NCBI RefSeq assembly: GCF_918741295.1
Contig: NZ_CAKKNB010000004.1
Span: 62,001-126,000, forward strand
DNA length: 64,000 nt
Origin: Aquabacterium sp. CECT 9606
GTDB taxonomy: Bacteria; Pseudomonadota; Gammaproteobacteria; Burkholderiales; Burkholderiaceae_C
Reading direction: 5' to 3'
A model generated the notes under the pieces. That model did not search any database. It worked only from the letters and a program-made list of their open reading frames with translations, and was not told where the DNA came from. Each line of letters opens with the position of its first letter. The stretch's first letter is position 1. Below, in pieces: positions 58,695 to 64,000 of the stretch. The position numbers were made by a program, and so were the translations under genes.

Positions 58695-59921
58695 TCACTC
58701 TTCCTGGAGGAAGAGTGCCTGCAGGTCGCTCAGGAAGTCGAAGCCCTTGTCAGTGGGCCAGGCGCGCTGAAGGTCACGCGCCAGCAGTCCTTTGGCCTCG
58801 GCCTCCTGCATCGCCTGCTGGATCGATGTGATCGGCAGGCCGGTGCGCTCGGTGAAGCGCGCCAGCTCGAATCCTTCCTTCAGGCGCAAGGCGTTGAGCA
58901 TGTACTCGAAGGGGCGCGCCTTCAGGCTGATGTCGTGCTCGTTTGAACAGGCCTTACCTTGCAGGGCCTGCGTCATGTAGGCCTGCGGCTCTCGCCAGCG
59001 CACTTGCCGGACGATGCGGTCAGGGAAGCTGATTTTGGAATGCGCGCCAGCGCCGATGCCCAGGTAGTCGCCAAACTGCCAGTAGTTCAGGTTGTGCAGG
59101 GCGCGGTGGCCTTTGCGCGCATAGGCCGAGATCTCGTAGCGCTCCAAACCTGCCCGCCCGGTGGCCTCGATGAGGCTGTCCAGCATGTCGAAGGCGGTGT
59201 CTTCGTCGGGCAGGTCTTTCGGGGGTTGCGTGGCGAAGCGCGTGTTGGGCTCCATCGTCAGGTGGTAGAGCGACAAGTGCGGTGGCGTGAAGGCCAGCGC
59301 CTGTTGCAGGTCGGCGTCCAGGTCGGCCTGGTTTTGGCCGGGCAGGGCGTACATCAGGTCGAGGTTGAAGGTGTCGAAGCAGGCTTGCGCTTCTTCAACC
59401 GCGGCGATGGCTTGCGCGCGGTTGTGCACGCGGCCCAGGGCCTTGAGCTTGGCATCGTCAAAGCTTTGCACGCCGATGGACAGGCGGTTCACGCCGGCCT
59501 GGCGGAAGGCCTTGAAGCGGTCTTTCTCGAAGGTGCCGGGGTTGGCTTCCAGCGTGACTTCGCAGTCGGGGTCGTAGGTCAGGCGGGCGCGGATGTCGGC
59601 CAGCAGGCGGTCGATGCCTTCGGGCGAGAACAGGCTGGGCGTGCCACCACCGATGAAGATGCTGTGGATGCGGCGGCCCCAGATCTGCGGCAGGGCGGAT
59701 TCCAGGTCGGCGCGCAGTGCGTCGAGATACTGGGCCTCAAGGGCTGGAGACAGGCCGGGTTTGGTACTTGGTTGCAAGGGCACCAGGGGAATGGCGGGCC
59801 CAGCGACCTCGTGCGAGTTGAAGTCGCAGTAAGGGCACTTCTTCAAGCACCAGGGCAGGTGCACATACAAAGACAGCGGCGGCAAAGCTTGCAGCGCACC
59901 GGGGCGTTGGAGTGTGATCAC
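58695..59921 (-). CDS. hemW: Radical SAM protein HemW
   Basis: A 408-residue radical SAM protein. The [4Fe-4S] motif Cys25-x3-Cys29-x2-Cys32 lies in VHLPWCLKKCPYCDFNSHEV, followed by IFIGGGTPSLFSPEGIDRLL and EANPGTFEKDRFKAF. These features and the lack of HemN-specific N-terminal sequence fit HemW, a heme chaperone-like protein rather than coproporphyrinogen oxidase. It begins with GTG in a GTGA overlap with rdgB. Confidence 0.9.
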   Translation of the reverse strand: MITLQRPGALQALPPLSLYVHLPWCLKKCPYCDFNSHEVAGPAIPLVPLQPSTKPGLSPALEAQYLDALRADLESALPQIWGRRIHSIFIGGGTPSLFSPEGIDRLLADIRARLTYDPDCEVTLEANPGTFEKDRFKAFRQAGVNRLSIGVQSFDDAKLKALGRVHNRAQAIAAVEEAQACFDTFNLDLMYALPGQNQADLDADLQQALAFTPPHLSLYHLTMEPNTRFATQPPKDLPDEDTAFDMLDSLIEATGRAGLERYEISAYARKGHRALHNLNYWQFGDYLGIGAGAHSKISFPDRIVRQVRWREPQAYMTQALQGKACSNEHDISLKARPFEYMLNALRLKEGFELARFTERTGLPITSIQQAMQEAEAKGLLARDLQRAWPTDKGFDFLSDLQALFLQEE

Positions 59922-60544
59922 TTCAGGGTCCAGCGGGCGGTCATCAACTCGCGCAAGCGGGCACAGGCCAGCGCACGGTGGCTGACGGCGTTCTTGACCT
60001 CAGGCGCCAGTTGTGCGGCGGATTGCCGGTGTTCGGGTAGCCACAACAGCGGGTCGTAACCAAAACCATGCTCGCCCTGCGGCACTTCCAGCAAGGTGCC
60101 TTCCCAATGGCCCTCGGCGATCAAGGGCTCGGGGTCTTCGGCGTGGCGCACGGCCACCAGCAGGCAAGTGAAATGCGCGCGGCGGTCAAGCTGGCCTTGC
60201 ATTTTCTGGAGCAACCAGGCGTTGTTGGCCGAGTCGATCAATTCGCGTCCGGCCGTCTCTTCGATCTGGCCATGGTCGACGGCATAGCGGGCTGATCGCA
60301 CGCCGGGGGCGCCTTGCAGCACGCGTACGCACAAGCCTGAATCGTCAGCGATGGCCGGGCCCTGGCCCAACTGCGCTGCATGGCGCGCCTTGGCCAGCGC
60401 GTTCTCGACAAAAGTCACATGTGGCTCTTCAGCCTCGGGGATGCCCAGACTGCCTTGCGTCACCAGCTCAAGCCCCAGTGGACCGATCAAAGCCTGCAGT
60501 TCGCGCAGCTTCTTGCCGTTGTTGGAGGCCAGGATCAGTTTCAT
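59918..60544 (-). CDS. rdgB: dITP/XTP pyrophosphatase
   Basis: A 208-residue Ham1/RdgB protein that removes deaminated purine nucleotides. [56 protein letters not shown] and [20 protein letters not shown] are all present. It overlaps rph by ATGA and hemW by GTGA, a compact three-gene unit. Confidence 0.94.
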   Translation of the reverse strand: MKLILASNNGKKLRELQALIGPLGLELVTQGSLGIPEAEEPHVTFVENALAKARHAAQLGQGPAIADDSGLCVRVLQGAPGVRSARYAVDHGQIEETAGRELIDSANNAWLLQKMQGQLDRRAHFTCLLVAVRHAEDPEPLIAEGHWEGTLLEVPQGEHGFGYDPLLWLPEHRQSAAQLAPEVKNAVSHRALACARLRELMTARWTLK

Positions 60545-61269
60545 GGCTTGGCGAGGGCTTCGGCTTGCAAGGTCACCAGGCCTTGGATGCCTTGGTCGGC
60601 CAGGGCCAGCAAGTGGTCCATCTCGGCGCGTGTGAAGGCCGCGCCTTCGGCTGTGCCCTGCACTTCAATGAAGTGCCCTGCGCCGGTCATGACGACGTTC
60701 ATGTCGGTGTCGCAGTCCACGTCTTCCACGTATTCCAGATCGAGCAGGGGCGTGCCTTGCACAATGCCGACGCTGATGGCGGCCACGGGCTCGCGGATGG
60801 GCGTGGTGGTGATCTTGCCTTGCGCCAGCAGCCATGTGACGGCGTCGTGTGCGGCCACGTAGGCGCCGGTGATGGCGGCGGTGCGCGTGCCGCCGTCGGC
60901 CTGGATGACGTCGCAATCGAGGTGGATGGTGCGCTCGCCCAGCAGCTTGAGGTCGAACACGGCACGCAGCGAGCGGCCGATCAGTCGCTGGATCTCTTGC
61001 GTGCGGCCATTTTGCTTTCCACGTGCGGCTTCGCGGTCGCTGCGGGTGTGGGTGGCGCGGGGCAGCATGCCGTATTCCGCGGTGACCCAGCCTTCGCCGC
61101 TGCCGCGTTTGTGGGGCGGCACGCGTTCTTCAACAGAGGCGGTGCACAGCACATGCGTGTCGCCGAAGGCGATCAGGACGGAGCCTTCGGCGTGCTTGGT
61201 GTAGCTGCGGGTGATGGTGACGGGACGCAAGGCGTCCGCCGCACGGTCTTGCGTGCGTTGATAAGCCAT
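60541..61269 (-). CDS. rph: Ribonuclease PH
   Basis: A 242-residue phosphorolytic exoribonuclease trimming tRNA 3' ends. [79 protein letters not shown] and [22 protein letters not shown] are family standard. Full length compared with the 228-238 residues usual, so no inactivating truncation as in E. coli K-12. Confidence 0.95.
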   Translation of the reverse strand: MAYQRTQDRAADALRPVTITRSYTKHAEGSVLIAFGDTHVLCTASVEERVPPHKRGSGEGWVTAEYGMLPRATHTRSDREAARGKQNGRTQEIQRLIGRSLRAVFDLKLLGERTIHLDCDVIQADGGTRTAAITGAYVAAHDAVTWLLAQGKITTTPIREPVAAISVGIVQGTPLLDLEYVEDVDCDTDMNVVMTGAGHFIEVQGTAEGAAFTRAEMDHLLALADQGIQGLVTLQAEALAKP

Positions 61270-61311
61270 GGCGGGCTCCTGGGAAACTGGCGCGGAAAAA
61301 AAAGCGCGGGA

Positions 61312-62256
61312 TTAAGGCTTGTGGCTGCCCCGGGCCGAGCGCTTGATCGCCTCGTTGATCTCGCGGATCGAACGTTCGATTTCAGCCTCGTCCAGGTCAT
61401 CGGCATCGACATTGTCGCCCGGACCCATGCCGCTGCCCACGCTCGCCTGGATGGTGGACGCGAAAACCTGGTCACCCAGGTTGTCGGTCGAGGTGGAGGT
61501 GCCGCCAGCGACCTCATCGTTGCTGGCCGATTCCCACTCCATGGCGATGATGGTGACGTTGTCACACTTGGGGCCGCCATTGCGCAGCGCTTCTTCGACC
61601 AGCTCGGGCACGGCATCAGAGATGGCGCGCGTGGTGAGGTGGCGGGTGATGACTTCGTCGTCCACCGTGCCCCACAGGCCATCGGAGCACAGCAGGATGC
61701 GGTCGCCTTCTTGCAGCAGCAGCGGGCCGGCGGTGTCGACCACCGGTTTGCCAGGGCTGCCCAGGCAGGTGAACAGCACGTTGCGGTTGTAGCGGTCGTT
61801 CAGCGGGACCACTGTGTTCAGCGTTTGCTGCAACTCGGAATAGGAGTGGTCGCGGGTGCGGGCGATGAGTTTGTCGCCGCGCACAAAGTACAGGCGTGAA
61901 TCACCACAGTGGGCCCAGTAGGCCGCGTTGCCTTGCATGATGCAGGCAACGATGGTGGTGCGAGGCGTGTCGATCAGGCCTTTTTCGCTGGCGTAGCGCA
62001 GCAACTGGTGGTGGCCGGCCATGACTGCGTCCTGCAAAAAGCGCAGGGGGTCGGCCAGAGTGGGGCGGGCATCGCGCTGGTAAAGCGCTGCCATGGTCTG
62101 CAGAGCCAGTTGCGAGGCGACTTCGCCTTCGGGATGGCCGCCCATGCCGTCTGCCAGGGCGAACAGGCCGGAATCCCGCGTGTAGCAATAGCCCATGCGG
62201 TCTTCATTTTTCTCGCGGCCGCCCTTGCGGCTGATCTGGTAGACAGAGAATCTCAT
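61312..62256 (-). CDS. PP2C-type protein phosphatase
   Basis: A 314-residue metal-dependent Ser/Thr phosphatase. Motifs GREKNEDRMGYCYTRD, LFALADGMGGHPEGEVAS (Asp36 metal ligand), AHCGDSRLYFVR, LLCSDGLWGTVDDEV and CDNVTIIAMEW are complete. A C-terminal tail of about 70 residues is Ser/Thr- and Asp/Glu-rich. It is the partner of the kinase 7 bases upstream and should reverse its phosphorylations. I start at 62256 (MRFSVYQISRKGGREKNED); a longer frame is open upstream. Confidence 0.87.
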   Translation of the reverse strand: MRFSVYQISRKGGREKNEDRMGYCYTRDSGLFALADGMGGHPEGEVASQLALQTMAALYQRDARPTLADPLRFLQDAVMAGHHQLLRYASEKGLIDTPRTTIVACIMQGNAAYWAHCGDSRLYFVRGDKLIARTRDHSYSELQQTLNTVVPLNDRYNRNVLFTCLGSPGKPVVDTAGPLLLQEGDRILLCSDGLWGTVDDEVITRHLTTRAISDAVPELVEEALRNGGPKCDNVTIIAMEWESASNDEVAGGTSTSTDNLGDQVFASTIQASVGSGMGPGDNVDADDLDEAEIERSIREINEAIKRSARGSHKP

Positions 62257-62263
62257 GCTGGCC

Positions 62264-63232
62264 TCATGCCTTCGCACCTGATTTGAGGTTTTCAAGCTGG
62301 AGCTTGACCCGCTCGGAGAACGTCAGCTTGGAATAGCGGCGTTCGGTTTCACGGGCAAGCTCTTTCTGGAGCGCGAACACGCTTTGCGGGCGTGCCAGCG
62401 GGTCGAGTGACATGCACCACTCGGTCACTTCCAGGAGGTTATCTGAATACACGTTCCGCAGTCTGGACAGGGACAGGTTCAAACGGTCTTTTTCGAGGCG
62501 TTGGGGCGCATCGTTGGGGGGGTACCCCTGCATGCAGGCGTAAATGCACGCGCCGATGGCGTAGATGTCGGTCCAGGGACCCAATGAGCCATCCCGGCGG
62601 TACATCTCGGGCGCGGCAAAGCCGGGTGTGTACATGGGGCGGATGAAGTTGCCTTCCTTGGAGAGCACCTCGCGCGCGGCCCCGAAATCGAGCAACACCG
62701 CCTTGTTTTCATTGGTGACAAAGACATTGGCCGGCTTGATGTCCAGGTGCAGCATCTTGTGCTGATGGACGATGCGCAGACCGCGCAGCATTTCGTCAAA
62801 AAGCGAGCGAATGGTGGATTCGCGGAAAACTTTGTCGCGCTTCAAATCGCGCGCGGTGACGATGAAATCCTGCAAGGTATCTCCTTGCAAGTAATTCATC
62901 ACCATGTAAACGGTTTCGTTTTCGCGGAAGAAATTCAACACCGACACCACACTCGGGTGCGAAATCTGCGCGAGCGAACGGCCTTCTTCGAAAAAGCTTT
63001 TCAGGCCCAGGCGGTACAACGGCTGCTTGTCAGGTTTGACGCGCGGGATCAACTCTCCCAGGGCACGTTCTGCCAGAGAAGAGGGGAGGTATTCCTTGAG
63101 CGCCACGAGTCGGTGTTCGGGGTCTTCAGCGAGGTAAACCACACCGAAACCACCGGCAGCCAGTTTCTTGACGACCTGGTAACCCCCCACGACGGTGCCT
63201 GAAGGCAGCGGAGCGGGTTTTGGCTTTGACAT
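62264..63232 (-). CDS. Hanks-type serine/threonine protein kinase
   Basis: A 322-residue soluble eukaryotic-like kinase. Glycine loop AAGGFGVVY (25-33), Lys46 in VALKEY, helix C Glu82/83, catalytic HLDIKPAN with Asp164 and Asn169, and DFG at 182-184. The usual arginine before the catalytic Asp is leucine (HLD), making it a non-RD kinase that need not rely on activation-loop phosphorylation. There is no membrane segment or sensor domain. It is coupled to the PP2C gene; substrates are unknown. Confidence 0.88.
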   Translation of the reverse strand: MSKPKPAPLPSGTVVGGYQVVKKLAAGGFGVVYLAEDPEHRLVALKEYLPSSLAERALGELIPRVKPDKQPLYRLGLKSFFEEGRSLAQISHPSVVSVLNFFRENETVYMVMNYLQGDTLQDFIVTARDLKRDKVFRESTIRSLFDEMLRGLRIVHQHKMLHLDIKPANVFVTNENKAVLLDFGAAREVLSKEGNFIRPMYTPGFAAPEMYRRDGSLGPWTDIYAIGACIYACMQGYPPNDAPQRLEKDRLNLSLSRLRNVYSDNLLEVTEWCMSLDPLARPQSVFALQKELARETERRYSKLTFSERVKLQLENLKSGAKA

Positions 63233-63263
63233 AATCGGGTTTTGTGTCTGGTGTCAAGTATCT

Positions 63264-64000
63264 ATGTCAGTCTACTCCATGACCGGCTTTGCCAGCGCGG
63301 TCGCGTCGGTTCCGGAACACAGCGGCGACGCCTCTGATGATGCGGATTCGTCCAGCGCGACACGCTCGGCGGCGAACACGGCAACCAAGTCTCCAACCGG
63401 TGGGGTCGGGGCCGAGTTGCGCTCGGTCAACAGCCGATTCCTGGATCTGAGCTTCAAGCTGTCTGACGAGTTTCGGGCCCTGGAGCCCGCCTTGCGTGAT
63501 TTGCTGACAGCTTCATTTCGGCGCGGCAAGATCGAACTGAAGATGCAACCGCAAAGACCGGTCGAAACGGCCTGGCCGCAACCGCAGGCTGACCAGTTGC
63601 ACAGCCTGGCGCGTCTGGAGGGCATGGTGCAGAACTGGCTGCCCAAGGCCACGCCGTTGTCGGTCAACGAGATCATGAACTGGTGCCGCACCGCCGGCCC
63701 GATCGCCAAATTGGAAGAGGTGGCCCTGGATGCCGCCCGCCAGAGCATCGAAGGCTTGTTGGAGGCCCGCCAGCGCGAGGGCAAGCGCCTGGTGGCCATC
63801 TTGGTGGACAAGCTCAATGGCCTGAAAGCCCTGGCCGAGCAGGCGATGCCGCTGGTGCCCCAGGCCGTGCTGCGCCAGCAGGAACGTTTCGTGCAGCGCT
63901 ACAAAGAGGCACTGGAGGCTGTGGGCGGCAGCATCACCGAAGAGGCGGCCCAGGAGCGCGCCTTGAGCGAGGCGGCGGCCTACGCCTTGCGCATCGATGT
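63264..64000 (+). CDS. yicC: YicC-family endoribonuclease, 5' part (cut by window edge)
   Basis: The first 245 codons of a YicC/YloC protein, running off the right edge. SVYSMTGFAS at the start and ELRSVNSRFLDLSFKL, EFRALEPALRDLLTASFRRGKIEL are family landmarks, and the helical middle is present. Between SMTGFAS and ELRSVN is a Ser/Ala/Asp/Thr-rich insertion of roughly 30 residues not normal for the family. E. coli YicC takes part in RNA decay (RyhB turnover). The ATG at 63264 is 31 bases from the divergent kinase start; an in-frame ATG at 63279 is an alternative. Confidence 0.88.
   Translation, partial: MSVYSMTGFASAVASVPEHSGDASDDADSSSATRSAANTATKSPTGGVGAELRSVNSRFLDLSFKLSDEFRALEPALRDLLTASFRRGKIELKMQPQRPVETAWPQPQADQLHSLARLEGMVQNWLPKATPLSVNEIMNWCRTAGPIAKLEEVALDAARQSIEGLLEARQREGKRLVAILVDKLNGLKALAEQAMPLVPQAVLRQQERFVQRYKEALEAVGGSITEEAAQERALSEAAAYALRID

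Noticed and set aside
63226-63257. TTGACA boxes on both strands between the kinase and yicC
   Set aside because: On the minus strand the matching -10 would fall on the kinase start codon; on the plus strand no -10 has proper spacing.

Overview
The window is about 64 kb of high-GC chromosome from a betaproteobacterium, almost certainly of the order Burkholderiales (a Comamonadaceae or Sphaerotilaceae-like lineage; the genus cannot be read from the sequence). The main clue is gene order: gyrA, an exported DUF2059 protein, serC, pheA, tyrA, an aroA-cmk fusion, rpsA, ihfB, lapA and lapB lie in one run on the minus strand. Other betaproteobacterial blocks are rsmB-DUF4390-ntrY-ntrX next to tRNA-Phe, and a Ser/Thr kinase-phosphatase-rph-rdgB-hemW run beside yicC. 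No insertion sequence, integrase, phage gene, CRISPR array, rRNA or replication origin was seen.

Region 1 (1-11047, plus strand) is the accessory part: an unbroken 11-gene operon, mostly with ATGA-type overlaps. It encodes an aldo/keto reductase, a SpsF-like cytidylyltransferase, a GSA-aminomutase-like aminotransferase, a methyltransferase, an ATP-grasp ligase, an IolB/KduI-like cupin, two short-chain dehydrogenases, a short NeuB-like synthase, a PseG/SpsG-like protein and a GH57-like protein. This looks like a pathway to a CMP-activated, amino- and methyl-decorated 2-keto-3-deoxy acid sugar that I cannot match to a characterised product. A convergent operon (14621-11034) encodes three glycosyltransferases of families GT25, GT2 and GT2. 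The middle GT2 gene has a nine-base homopolymer near its start.

Region 2 (14698-20784, minus strand) holds tRNA-Phe, the NtrY/NtrX two-component pair (NtrX lacks the AAA+ domain), a DUF4390 protein, rsmB and an OlsB-like acyltransferase. Region 3 (20946-29379) holds ptsI, a di-iron desaturase, an AraC-type regulator, the ABC-F protein Uup, and a sensor kinase with its NarL-type regulator. Region 4 (29381-36886, minus strand) has a glutathione and transport operon (gshA, kup, benE, gshB), then amtB and glnK. A sigma-54 promoter and two NtrC-like dyads lie upstream of glnK.

Region 5 (37240-40195, plus strand) encodes comM, a short-chain dehydrogenase and a PCu(A)C copper chaperone. Region 6 (40197-52680, minus strand) is the aromatic amino acid, serine, ribosomal S1, IHF, LapAB and gyrase block. 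Region 7 (52957-58688) has an OmpA-like protein, a ceramidase-like membrane protein, a GMC oxidoreductase with a twin-arginine small subunit, and fadD. Region 8 (58695-64000) has hemW, rdgB, rph, a PP2C phosphatase and Ser/Thr kinase, and the 5' part of yicC, which is cut by the window edge.

All calls come from reading translated sequence, motifs and gene order. No database search was run.
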